Assembly (NCBI RefSeq): GCF_022539315.1
Contig: NC_066315.1
Coordinates: 47,225,174-47,289,173, forward strand
Length of the DNA stretch: 64,000 nt
Source: Serinus canaria
Lineage: Eukaryota > Chordata > Aves > Passeriformes > Fringillidae
Direction of reading: 5' to 3'
The notes beneath the pieces were generated by a model. That model saw nothing but the letters and a program-made list of their open reading frames with translations. It did no database searches and was not told the DNA's origin. Both the position numbers and the translations under genes were made by a program. This document shows, one piece after another, positions 47,134 through 58,800 of this stretch; within the stretch, counting starts at the first letter, position 1, and the number at the start of each line of letters is the position of its first letter.

Positions 47134-47722
47134 TGCCCCGTGGTGGTTTTGGCTGGGGTAGAGTTAATTTTCCTCGCTGGCTGGTGTGGGGCTGTGTTTT
47201 GGATTTGTGCTGAACACAGGGTTGATAGTATGGAGAGGTTTTGTTATTGCTGAGCAGAGCTCACACAGAGCTGAGACCTTTTCTGCTTTTCCTACTGCCA
47301 CAGTGGCCAGGAAGTACATGGGAGATTGGGAAGAGATGGAACCAGGACAGGTGACCCATAGTGACCAAAGGGACATTCCAGACCATTTGACATCATGCTC
47401 ACTATATAAACTGGAGGGAAGAAGGAGCAAGAGGGGGATGTTTGGAGTGATGGTGTTTCTCTTCCCAAGTCACTGCTACGTGTGAGGGGGCCCTCTTGGA
47501 GCTGGCTGAACCTGCCTGCCCATGGGAAACACTGAATTAATCCCTTGTTTTGCTTTGCTTGTGCGTGTGGCTTTTGATTTTTCTGTCAAGCTGCCTTTAT
47601 CTCAACCCACAAGTTTTTTTAGCTTTTACACTGCCCATTCTCTCCCTGATCCCATTGGTGGGGGAGTGAGTGACCAGCTGCATGGGGCTTGGCTGCTGGC
47701 TGGGGTTCAACCAGAGGCCACA
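47134..47722 (+). mobile_element. Solo LTR of an endogenous retrovirus (family A)
   Basis: A block of about 589 bases starts TG and ends CA. It has an internal TATATAAA at 47403-47410 and the landmarks GTGGTGGTTTTGGCTGGGG near its start, TGCTGAACACAGGGTTGAT in the U3 region and TTTATCTCAACCCACAAG near its end. I recognise this as a high-copy avian LTR type but cannot name the family. No internal retroviral genes are next to it, so it is a solo LTR left by recombination. GACAAT occurs near both ends (47127-47132 and 47729-47734) and may be the target duplication, though it is not flush with the termini. Confidence 0.8.
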
Positions 47723-47734
47723 AAAAATGACAAT

Positions 47735-48285
47735 TTATTATACATTTGTACTTTGTGCCTTTTGAAGTTGGTCAACTCTTTTGTGGTGCTGGGATAATTT
47801 CAGTTGAAAAGCAAAGTTTTCCTAGCAGTGCATTGTTGGTTTTGACTTCTCAGGTGAGGAATTCTCTTATTTCTTAACCAACCTGAAAAAAGCACAATCT
47901 TCCTCTCTCTATTGCCGTTCATTTCCTTATCTTTTCCTCTTCCACTTTGTTTATTTGATCCCCTATTTTTTGCTAGTCCAAACTATGCAACAGACTTACA
48001 AAACAAGAAGGGGATATCCAAAAACCACAAAACACCTCCTTAGCAGATTTTTACAAGAACCGAAGTTACTACTTGTGCAGTAGTAAGTGTGAGTACATGG
48101 AGTTTTGGAAGCATCTCTCACCTACATGCTGGGCCCTGCACTCTTCTGCAGCAGGAGCTCCAGTGCTGGGAGCAGGGGACCCTTCCAGCTAACATTAGGG
48201 GGCAGTGATGCAATAGCTGTGGAAAGAGTGATGATGTACTTCTTCATCAAAGCATTTCACTTAATGGGACATCTAGAGTCTCACA
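47735..48285. other. Intergenic sequence, nothing recognised
   Basis: The stretch between the solo LTR and the GGATA array shows no identified feature. Confidence 0.5.
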
Positions 48286-48288
48286 GCT

Positions 48289-48452
48289 GGATAGGATAGG
48301 ATAGGATAGGATAGGATAGGATAGGATAGGATAGGATAGGATAGGATAGGATAGGATAGGATAGGATAGGATAGGATAGGATAGGATAGGATAGGATAGG
48401 ATAGGATAGGATAGGATAGGATAGGATAGGATAGGATAGGATAGGATAGGAT
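48289..48452. repeat. (GGATA)n microsatellite, about 33 perfect units
   Basis: An uninterrupted pentanucleotide array of about 164 bases with no variant units. A pentamer can stay open in several frames, so the long reverse-strand open frames over it are not genes. Confidence 0.98.
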
Positions 48453-50760
48453 CTGTAGAGCAGAAGGGACTTTTCCTGGCCTGGAGAGGGTGGTCTTCTG
48501 GTAAAACCTGTTTTCAAGGAGAAACGCTGACTCAGTGAGGGGCACAACCCAAGGTATAAACTCACTCTCTTTTTCCAGTTTCCAAGTACATGCCTGGCAC
48601 TGCTACTGAGCTTTACTTTGCAGATTCCCACATAGTTTGTGAGGTTAAATGGGGCTATAAAACAGCTGAGGCTATTTTATTTATTCTGTGAGTAATAACA
48701 CCTTCCAAGTGGTATCAGTGACAAATTCAGCCAATGAAAATTGTTCAGTAGTGTTGAGGAAAAGAGTAAACCAAACCAGAGGTATTTTCAGACTTTATTC
48801 GCCTCCACCTCCTTGCTGTTTTTGGAGAGTCTCTGGCTACATCCTCATCATGGTGTTAGCAGAGTTCTAGAGTTGGAGCTGCAGCTTCTCTGAGATGGGG
48901 ACAGTGCAGGGTAAACACTGTCTTACCTTGTTACAGAGCTGCCAAGTTCAAAAGAGTTTTTGGATTAGACATATAAAATAAGGTGCCCATACCAACCTGC
49001 TTGCAAACAGCTGTTAGGGAGCAGCAGTTATCTTCATGGCCCAAGATCTGCACCATCTTCATGTGGGCCCTGACTTGAGGCATCCAAAGGCCCTTGGAGG
49101 TACAGAGAGACACAAATCTCATCACCATGGGAAGAGTTAAGGAAGAATTATTTTAAATAACTTCTTGGCCATTTCCATTCCCTTTGCCTTCTTTCATGCT
49201 TTATTGTAAGGTGAAGCAACCTTTGTCATACTAACCCAGGCATTCACATAACACAGTGTTTGCACTATAGACTGCTAATTTAGGTTTTACTCCATCAGAT
49301 GCTTCTGTCCTTCTCATTAATGAAAATACATGGTCTTATTTTTATATTCCTTTAGTTAGTCTATTTTCTGTGTCCTATCAGTTTGTTAAGCAGAAACAGA
49401 TTGAAATATTAAGGATATTTACTCATCTCTAACACATCCTCTGTGTAATTATATATGCAGTTTGTACTGAAGCTGAGATGATATAAAGGACCAGTGTCCC
49501 TCTTGGGTATGTGTGCGGAAAATAAAATTTAAGTTATGTTTATTTAAATTTCAGTAGAATTTGTCCCATAAGAAACATCTGTTTCTTATTTCAGATGTGC
49601 ATTTTTTCCAAATGTTGAAAAAGGGATTTCCAAAGCAAGACACTGAGCAGCCTAAAATCCTGTCTAAGTAGCACCCTCTAGTGTAAATATGATACTTTTG
49701 CAGAAAGGATATCATTATACTGTATGGTTGGTTTTTTCCAAAGAACTGATAAAGAAAGTGAAAAAAACTACTGTGAACTCAGATAAAACCCATTTAGTAT
49801 CCTTCTCATATCCTTTCCCTATTTAGCTAAGCATATAGACTACATTTAATTTGAAGCACCTATTTTGGTTTTAAAAACTTTCAGGTGATTTTGTAGGTAA
49901 CATTCTTGGCCTTCCTTATAAATAATTTATTTTACATGTGTCCTGTAGTTTCATTTATTTATTTATAATATGATGGCAAGAGGTCAGAAAATTATCACCT
50001 GTTAAACTTACAGCCTCTGGAGTCTTTAAAAAAAAAGCTAGAGCTGATAAAACACTTTTTTTTTTTGTTAGTAAAAAATGGTTTCTCAACAAGAATGTCC
50101 TAATTTTTCCATTGTTCAGAAAATATTTCAAAAGCATAAAATGCAATACAATTTGGCTGGTGAAATTGCTGATGTGATTACTTCATTTGCACTATGTTGT
50201 AGTTGCAACAGATATGCTGTAGTGTCAGATACTCAGAGTAATATCTTCGTTTAAATTAACATAGCAGCACTTAAGTACTCTCACACCCTTTGCTTAATTT
50301 CAGAGTTTTTATGTCAGCAAACGGTACATCTGTACCATATGGATAAAGAAAGAAAAGGGGGTGTTTTACTTTGAGACACAAAAGAAAGGGGTCTAATTCT
50401 CCTTCTCCTGTGTAAATCAGTAAGGAGACCTAAATGAACAGCCCTGAGAAACTTTCTGTGATTTAGTGATACAAATGCAATATTATACTGACTGAAGACA
50501 ATAAATCTTTTGAGAGTGCATGAAACGCAAATATTTCTTAACTCCCACAGCCTTGTAAAAAAAGCAGAGTTCAACCACCCAGAGATCTTTTTCTGAAACT
50601 GAGTCCACAATTGTCTTTTGCTGTTAACAAAATATGGTTTTTATCTCATTCCTTGTTTCACAACTTCTCAATTTTAATATATCCTCTTTCTTTTCCCCTG
50701 TTTCTTTGTTATCCCCCCTCGTTGTCTGCCATTTTTCATCCATCTTGTTTTAGTTCTTTC
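48453..50760. other. Intergenic AT-rich sequence, nothing recognised
   Basis: No exon, RNA gene or clear transposon was seen. Confidence 0.5.
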
Positions 50761-50763
50761 TCC

Positions 50764-50829
50764 CCATAATCATAGAATCATTAAGGTTAAAAAAAGACCT
50801 CTAAGATCATTGAGTCTGCCATTAACCTA
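50764..50829 (-). mobile_element. CR1 3'-end fragment, reverse orientation
   Basis: AATCATAGAATCATTAAGGT at 50768-50787, followed by AAAGACCTCTAAGATCATTG, is the reverse complement of a CR1 3' terminus. Only about 65 bases remain. Confidence 0.8.
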
Positions 50830-51028
50830 TAATGTTTTTGCTTTTCCCTCCATCTTTGATTTCCATGAGATTTTCCCCTTCAGTTGCTCCTCATAAGAGA
50901 GCTTCTGTACTATTTTCCCCCAGCAAGCATCCACTTGAAGGATTTCCCCCCCAACTACACTTGTCAAGGCAGAATAAGGAATGAATCCTTTTGGTAATAG
51001 AAAACAAAGTCCCAGGTAAAAGTTACAC

Positions 51029-51423
51029 TGTAATGGCTATGGGGGCCTCGCATTGTTTTAGTCTGGGTGATGTCACTGCAGGCCCCCAGGTGGGTAATAA
51101 CTAGCATTGACTCCATGCTTCTCAGAAGGCTGATCAATCACTTCATTATTCTATAGTTATTAAGAAACCCATTGCCCTTAGAGACGATCATGATACAGGT
51201 GGACCCAACTGGTCCTTGAATCCAAACACCATCACCATTGGCCAATTAAGAAACCACTCTTTGGTAAACGAATCTCCATAACACATCCACATGTTCAACA
51301 GGTGCAGCAAGTGAAGAAAAGCATTGTTTATCATTCTTTTCTCTGATCTTCTCACAGCCTTCCCCAGGACAATGCCTGGGAAAGTTGTGCATTGCTCTCT
51401 GGGGCAAGAGAGCTGCTGCCACA
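51029..51423 (-). mobile_element. Solo LTR of an endogenous retrovirus (family B)
   Basis: The region resembles a passerine LTR type I recall, with landmarks AGTCTGGGTGATGTCACTGC (51060-51079), CTTCTCAGAAGGCTGATCAA and TTGGCCAATTAAGAAACCAC. On the minus strand it begins TGTGGCAG and ends CCATTACA, giving the standard TG...CA ends. The segment before CAGCCTTCTGAG corresponds to where the family has its poly(A) signal, here mutated. No internal genes and no clear target duplication were found. Confidence 0.6.
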
Positions 51424-54400
51424 GGGTGTGCTGGTTATGAATTTCCTATCTGGACTATTAGGAGAGAGATCTGTGCTCTGAGCATTGCTAATTTAAATCC
51501 GTGTCACGCATTGGGTTACTCGCTCATGAAACCTGTCTTGTTCCTGAAATAAATATATTCCTTTACAGGATAATGTCAGTCTAAATTGCCTCTGTGATTA
51601 TCATAGGAGCTGACAAAAGCAGTATAATCACCTTTGGCTTGGCTTAGAGAACATTTCCTAAATGCTGCCCATCAAAATGTTTTTGATTATGTAACATTAG
51701 TAATAGAAAGTACAGATTAATCTAAATTGCAGCGTTTTGCTAGATTATGGATCTGCCCTTTTATTATCTGTTTGGAGGTGAAATTGCCTTTTCCCAGGCC
51801 AGCTCTCTGGCATACCAGGATATTCAAGAGGATTTGAGAGCACAATTTGCTCTTCATTTCAGAATCACTGAAATAATGGATATTATATTTTTACTGCTCT
51901 TGTGTAGGACTCCCTTATTACAGGGGTCCTGCTGAGGGGCCTGGGAAGAGGGGAATTTCCTACAGCATGACTTCAATTTAGACATAGCCAAAACCCAGAG
52001 AGTCAGACCTGTGCCATATATCCTCCAGGATCCAGGAGAGGCAAAAAAGAAAGCGGGCTAGGGGAAGGAGATGTCCTCAAGAAGCTCTGCAAGGGCCGTC
52101 ACCTTGTCTCTTCCCCAAGGTTCTTCTTCCCTCTTTGTCTAAAATCATGGGGAAGAATTAATTCTAGTTAAAACTCTAGCCCAGAAATTATGATGCATAC
52201 CATCATGTGCTAGGCCATCCATTTGCTTCTCCTCTCTGTAGAATCCCATGCAATCCTACTACCAGGTGGGAAATGGCTCTCAGAATCATGACAGCCCTTC
52301 AGCTTATTAGTGGAAGAGTGGATTTTTTCTGGCAAAAAACACCTTTTGAAAGGAAATCTACACTTCAAGGAATCCTACACTACTGTATTCTAATTACCAC
52401 GCTACAAATTGAATGTGTTTGCAAGTGCTAGATGGGTGAGCATCAACTTTTGAGTTATTAAACTATGAATAAAATGAAATTACAAGATGGCAAGTAGTAA
52501 TTTTTTTCTAATCGACAGGATTTTTCTATGCATCAAGGAGCCATTTCGCTAATCTTTCCTTTGGAATCAGCATTATGAACTCAGTTTCTCAGCAGAAAGA
52601 AAGTTTTAGGAAATATTCTCTGACAATTACAAAATGGAGCTACATAGTGGACTACAGTGGGATCAGCATTTTCAATGTCAATATTTTACATTTCTGTTTG
52701 TATTGGTATTGTAAGGAAGCCAGAGATAAAAAACATTTTGGCAAGTGTTCTCCTTATTAGTTAAAAAGTGCTCCACTCTTATTGAAGTGCTAGTGCAAAC
52801 ATTTATAACCTTCTGAAAATGCACCCGTGAAAGCAGTCATTACACTTTAAAACTTTCTGAAGGAAAACCTGGGAAAGTAAAAATGTTCTTCTTGCCGTGT
52901 TAAAAGAAAAATGACTGGCTCCAGTGCATAAGTTCTCAACTCCCATGAAAACTGCAAGCCAGCAAAAACTGTTCCCCCAGTGCTTTGTATTGTGTTATTT
53001 ATTGTTACAGAAAGAACTTCTTTTCATTAGCTTATGCCTGGCAAGAAGACATCTTAAACCACATCATGTGAGGGGAGGAGACAGTGAAGGGTGTGATTCA
53101 TAATTTTTGACTGCAAGAGTCTGGCATAAAATATAAAGCTGAACAGGCAGAGCTGGCTCATTGTTCTGCTTGTTTCACATGGCATTCCTTTCTTTCCCTG
53201 TCTTTTTCTTTGTGCCTTTGCACTGTGAAAGATCAGTTGATTTTTCTTCCCATAAGTTGCTGCAGAAATAGTTTTACTTATTTATTAAGAAAAATAAACT
53301 TCAATGAATGAAAATGAATGAAAATTCCATTGCTAAGAGCTGTACCCCCACCACTATGCAAACACAGGCCTAATTTTTATGTCTAATTTCCTGAAAAGGA
53401 TTGACTTTCTTTGGCTCCTTAGAGTAGTAAAAGGATAAGATATATTTACTATCTACTGGTTCCTGGAAGACAGATGTAATTCCTTGACAAGATGAGAAAC
53501 TAAGTATTCTATTTATTTTTAGCAGGACCTTGATAAGTCTGGATCGGAATTATGAAGGAATTATTGGCTCTGTAGAGAGCAAAAGGGAAAGACATTTGTC
53601 ACATATATACTGCATTGATTTAAGCAGTTATAAACTCCCAGGGATCTCCATTTCATTTTTCAGAGTACACAGGATAGAAATACATTTTACAAGAAATTTA
53701 TTGCACAGATTAAGAATAATGATTTTCCTCTTTTTTATAGTAACAATTAGCATATGTCAGTGTTATTTACACATCCTTATGTACACTAACAGTGCAGCCA
53801 CCCCCATTCTGTCGGCCCCCAGGCTGACCATCATGTGCTATGCTGTGTCATTTGAAAGACACCAGCAATGGATGGAGCCACATTTGGAAATGGACCAAGG
53901 ACAGATGGAGCTGTACCATATAAATCTCAAAGACCCACAAGTAAAGCAGAAAGCATGTTTAGATTGCAGTAATTCTGTATTATTTAAAGGGTTCAAATTG
54001 TACATGACTTTTCTTCCTTTGGGATGGCAGGAGAAAGAAAGGACTTAATGGTAATCCTCTCTATTTTCTGCCAATGACTTTGAGCTCCATATTGGCTATT
54101 TTGTCTTCTGGTGTTTTCCTGCATTCCCTACTGCTTCATTAAAGGAATTTTTCTGTTTTTCACCAGTGATAGCTAAACCTAGTTTCTCTTGAAGGAAATA
54201 AAGCCTGTTCTTTCTTACCACTGAACAGGCTGGTTCATAGATTATGAATGAGTGACAAGTCCCATCTGGCAAGTCCTAATTTTCTGCCTGGTGTGTGAGC
54301 AAGTTCTGATGCTGGACCTCAGACTGCTCCAACCCATGTTTATCTGAGAACAGTGCAGGGATGTTTGTTTGCCAGAGTGTCCAATCTTGACGATTTCTTT

Positions 54401-55225
54401 AGAAAAGTATTATTTGATATTGTATTTTTAGATTCTGCTGCACACTGATGCCATAGTGTTTGCAAATAAGACACTGGAAAGACTTTTTTAATGAGGGACA
54501 ATGAAAAGAGTGTTGGTTTGTTTAGCAAGGCAAAATAAAGGCTGAAAGAAGAAAAGACTGCTGCCTATAAATAATTGAAGAGGCAAGAAGCACAGTACTA
54601 GTGAACAAGTGCATTCATGCAAGGTAATGAACAATTTTTGCATAGGAGCAAAAATGTCTAAAGGGGTGCAAGTATGTATGGACAGACTGGAAATTTGCCA
54701 AGATTTATTCATTTGGGCAGGCAAGCCTATTGCAGCTTCCCAATGGGAATGGAAGATAAGGAAAAAAACAAACTGTATTTGTGGTTATACTGAAAATATG
54801 CATGTGAAGGGTGTTTGGGGTGGTGCATGATGGATAGCAAGGAGTGAACCTCAGCAACCAGTGGATCTCTGCTAATTCCACATTCACTGAGAAAAGTGCT
54901 CCAGTGAAACGGTGCAGGGGACAGCTGTAGGACGTGGTGGGTGAGGCCCACAGGCTGTAGCATGAGAAACTCAAGAATCTTGAAAAGGATCCAAAAGTTT
55001 CACAGCTGCACCGGGTAAATATCCTCTGCATTTACTGTGTCAAAAATCACGTTTTCTGCTAACATCTCCATGTCACAAAAATCATGTTTTCTGCTGACAT
55101 CTCCATGTCAATGCCAGGTGAAAAATTTATCTTCCAGTGAAAAAGGGTCAGGGCACACTCCTAGTGAGCAGCTGCAGCAAGATGTGTGATCGACCAAAAA
55201 GGAGGTAAAGGAGGTAAAAGCCTCT
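51424..55225. other. Intergenic region upstream of ANLN
   Basis: No gene was recognised. The longest open frame (53530-54048, plus, 172 codons) has no family resemblance and looks like chance. A two-copy tandem duplication of 33-35 bases lies at 55039-55106. Confidence 0.6.
55039..55106. repeat. Two-copy tandem duplication (33/35 bases)
   Basis: Units 55039-55071 and 55072-55106 share TTTTCTGCT and ACATCTCCAT with two substitutions and a two-base insertion. Confidence 0.9.
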
Positions 55226-55500
55226 TAATTCGAAGACGGGGCTGTCAGCGAGAAGGAGGGGGAAGGTGACGACAGGAGGACATAGTCTTTAAGCCGTGCC
55301 AAAGGAGGTTTAGGTTGGATATTAGGATGAATTTCTTCACAGGAGTGATTAGCCATTGGAATGTGCAGTCCGGGGAAGTGGCGGAGTCACCATCCCTAGA
55401 GGTGTTAAAGACTGGCCGTGGCACTCAGTGACATGGTCTGGTTGGCAGTTCCGCCATAGGTTGGGACTCCCTGATCTCACAGGTCTTTTCAAACAAATTT
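55226..55500 (+). mobile_element. CR1 LINE fragment abutting the ANLN CpG island
   Basis: CR1 landmarks are AGGTTTAGGTTGGATATTAG, GGAGTCACCATCCCTAGAGG, GTGGCACTCAGTGACATGGT and GATCTCACAGGTCTTTTC. The element stops a few bases before the CpG-rich ANLN promoter begins. Confidence 0.88.
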
Positions 55501-55793
55501 TCTGACAGGGCAGCCATGGCGGGACGGACTCCGGGCACACAACACAAGGAAGCGCTGGCCGGCAGGGCCGCAGAGAGAGTCACATGCAGACCCCGTAAGC
55601 AGCTCGGCTCCCGAATCCCGGCCCGGAACGCGGGCTGGTCCCCCCGGGTCGCTGCCGGACCCCTCAGCGTCCCCGGGCGGGCGCGCGCGCGCGGCCTCCT
55701 GCTGCCGGATTGGGCGGCGCTCCTGTCAATCAGTGCTCGCGTGCGGGCTCCGCCCCCTCTTCCCGTGGTGCCTGCGCGCGGCGGGCGCTGAAA

Positions 55794-55799
55794 TTCAAA
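55794..55799 (-). promoter_or_regulatory. CHR-like element of the ANLN promoter
   Basis: TTTGAA on the minus strand, about 85 bases upstream of the ANLN ATG and directly after a GC-rich GCGGGCGCTG that could act as a CDE/E2F-like half. A six-base match alone is weak; position and gene identity support it. Confidence 0.45.
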
Positions 55800-55881
55800 T
55801 CCCGGCAGCGGTTGGGGTGGAGGTTCGGCCGCTCGCGGGCGGCCTTGGCAGAGCGGACTCTGCGCGGGCACCGGCACAGCG

Positions 55882-55899
55882 ATGGACCCGTTCACCGAG
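55882..55899 (+). CDS. ANLN: ANLN coding exon 1 (six codons)
   Basis: ATG is preceded by GCACAGCG in the CpG island. The exon encodes only MDPFTE before the donor GAG|GTGAGG, and the next exon continues [10 protein letters not shown]. Confidence 0.92.
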
Positions 55900-58800
55900 G
55901 TGAGGGCTCGGCCGGGCCCGACCTGCTTCAGGTCGTCAGCTGGGGAGGGGGCGCAGCCAGGGAGGCGGCGAGTTGTCAGTGTCGGGGACCGGGGGGACAC
56001 GGGGCAGGGAAGGGGCCGGTTGGTGTCCGAAGGGAAGGAGCTGCTCCTTGCGCCGCGCTCTCGGGTCAGGATAGTTGCTCCTGGCTGAGCCCTGTCAGCC
56101 ACCCTCGTCCCGCTCGCTGGGGGGTTTGCGGGCTTGCAGCGACCCTCTTGCTCTGCAGCGGGGAGACGCTCGCTGCCCCGCCCCTGGATCCTTGCTCCTG
56201 CCGCTGCCTCCGCTCCTGGAGCCGCCCGGGCCGTGTCAGATCTTGCCGGGAGAGGACAGTCCACGGGTGATAGGCGCAAGGGTTTGCGGAGGAGAGGCCC
56301 TTTCCCAAGGCGGGAGTTTGCCTTTCATGCGCGTCTGGCAGATAAGATTCCCAGTGGGGACGGAAGGGACCCGGTAGCAGACCGGAACGCTGTTCATACT
56401 CTGTGCCTGCCATACGTAAAGGTCATAAATCATACGTAAAGGATCATAAATCTGTCACAAGAGGAGACCATCTGATAAAAAATGCATACTATTTGGCACG
56501 ATTGCTGCTTGCGATTGGACGCTTTCTTTGGCAGGCACAGTTTTTTTGTTTTTGTTTTTTTCTTTTAAAAAGGGGTTGTTAAAGTGAATTGGCTGCGTGC
56601 TTAAGTTTTACAGAAGCAAAATTGTAGTAAAATGAGGAATTGGCCACCTTGTGTCTGTATGAAGGTTGAAAGTTTCTTAAAGATGCTCTGCTGTACTCTG
56701 ATTTCATGTCAGTTTTAGAGCTGTCTTGGGACTCCTTTGAGAAATATCATAGTAAAAAGGGCCTTCAGTCCACAGCCTGTGTAAATAAAACCTGAACTAC
56801 TTGAAAAAAAATTCTAATCCCATACACTGATGAAATACTCTCTCCTCCCCTTGTAAACAATCTGTTTATCAAACTGACATTCTTTAGGTAATTTGAGTGC
56901 CCAGAACAAGTGACTGCACAGATCTGATTTTAAAAAAATGAACGTAAGGTATTGATCTGAACAGATTTTAATTTGTAATGCCAAGGCAGTCCTACCCTAT
57001 CCCCATGTAAAGCCTTGCTAAGAGTAAACATCTAAAACCTCCTTCCTTAATTGGTAGTGAGTGACATGATCCAGCTCATCTTAAATAAACTTCAAGTCCG
57101 GACTACTGAATCAAATTTAAAATGGTTTTGCATTCTGGGAGATGTTCCAACCTGTACACGCCCTTCTTGTACATAGCTGACTTCGAAATGCTTTGAAAAT
57201 GACCAACTGTGAGGCCACTCCCCAGAGTAAACTTCGTTCAAGTGTTTGCCGGTATTGCAGAGTGCATAAAAAGTCACCTTATCAAGAATGTTTCTGCTGT
57301 GGAAGACATTCCACTGTTGTGTAAATTTCTGACCATTAATAGTGTCCTAGTATTGAAGCTTAGTAACTTTTCCCAAAGTTCTGTGAAAAGAAATTTTACC
57401 ACATATTTTTAAGTATTTATGTTCTGTGATTTGTGTTGCTGGTTTTTTTTCTTTTAATATAATCTTTCTTTAGGTTAACTGTTTTCAAATAATCTTTGTC
57501 TACACATTACCATACTCTGCAGGGACCTGGTGAGGCACTCTAAGTGTTGGTTATTTAAAACCTAATAATTTGAGCCTTAAGTGGAAGAAGCATATTGTTA
57601 ATTGTCTGCTGATCACTTTGCAGTACCAAATTTTGTCTGTGCTTCAATGAATTTAAGCTCAAATAAATCTTGGTGTAAGATTCAGTGGAATGCTTTCAAA
57701 ACAGTTCTGAAATAATATTTGTTTTGGTTAATCTTGCAAAAAAAACCTGATAACCTTCTGGATCTCAACCAAATTGTTAGTACAGATTGCACTGAGGAGA
57801 TGGTACAGGGGGTACTTTCTCAGAATCACAATGAACATACTTTTCTGACTCTCCATTCATAGCTGATTTTATATAAACTCAACTTTCTTGCACAAAAGGG
57901 TTTATGTTTGTTACTATGGGATTTTAGAAATAGTTTAGGTTTTGTACTTTGAGATAGTTTTTACCATTCATAGAAGCAAGGATGATTTCCTAGCATGGAG
58001 GATAAGCAAATAGAAATAAGCGATGCAGTTGTTTGGGGAAGATTTGCAAATGTGAGGTTTGACGTTAACTTTTCCTTCAGTTGCTCCCTTTGCTCAATTC
58101 TGCAAGTCAAGCAGGGTAGTTGAACAAATTCTTGTTCAAGAATATAATCATGTATGATTATATATGAGCCTAAGTATCTTCTCTAAAATGTACTTTAAAA
58201 TGTACTTTTGAAAAACTAAAGTTGTCTATTAACATTTGAAGTGGGAAGGTTTTTTTCTGATTTTTAGAAAGTGATTTTGTGCACAGTAATCCACTTTGTC
58301 CTCAGATTTCTTGATGTAATGAAATAGGTAATGGTCCCAGGCACACCATGTGATTCTTGGGGCTGTTCTTTACAGGGTCAGGAGCTGGGCTTCTAGTGGG
58401 TCCATTCCAACTCAGTGTATTCTAGGATTTTAAACTTCTATGCTACTCTGAAACTTTGTCATCAGAACAATTGGAGAATGTCCTTGTAGAAAATACCCTG
58501 TTGATGAACTTGGAAAGTAAGCCTCAAGTTGTGGAGTGTGGCTTACTCATCGTGTGTAACAGCACCGTTGGAATTATGGCAGTTGAATGGAAAATTTGAG
58601 ATGCAAGAAGCCAATAGGAGCTGGAGCTGAACAACAGAGGCGTGCATTCTTGGGAAGTGACATCTCATATGTAACAACTGAAACTCTATTTTGCTCAGCT
58701 AACAAAACAGAAAGGAATGTGCCTCTATTTGAATAGAACTGTAGGAATACTGTTGTAAGACATATTCAACTTTTTGCAAGAAGAGCTGTTAGTTTAAATT

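Larger units (their letters stand above)
55510..56380. promoter_or_regulatory. ANLN: CpG island and ANLN promoter
   Basis: A dense CpG block spans the ANLN start codon and the beginning of intron 1. Elements upstream of the ATG are an inverted CCAAT box (ATTGG) at 55709-55713, a GC box CCGCCCC at 55750-55756 and a reverse-strand CHR element (TTTGAA; plus 55794-55799) about 85 bases before the ATG. A (GC)n run lies at about 55680-55693. CCAAT plus CHR is the usual layout of G2/M genes controlled by NF-Y and MuvB/DREAM complexes, consistent with anillin's known cell-cycle expression; actual binding is inferred. Confidence 0.8.

Noticed and set aside
46694..47485. Open frames of 113-155 codons around the solo LTR
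   Set aside because: They span the 13-mer repeat and LTR sequence, with no retroviral protein similarity seen.
48289..48452. Regular array considered as CRISPR-like or telomeric
   Set aside because: The unit is five bases with no spacers and is not TTAGGG. It is a simple microsatellite.
48273..48631. Two overlapping minus-strand open frames encoding repeated Tyr-Pro-Ile-Leu-Ser
   Set aside because: They are translations of the GGATA microsatellite. A pentamer without stop codons stays open and is not a gene.
53530..54048. 172-codon plus-strand open frame upstream of ANLN
   Set aside because: There is no recognisable domain, no promoter and no splice continuation. Length alone is within chance for this much sequence.
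55425..56413. Open frames up to 284 codons over the ANLN CpG island on both strands
   Set aside because: Composition effect of the island. Only the six-codon ANLN first exon has a splice-supported continuation.
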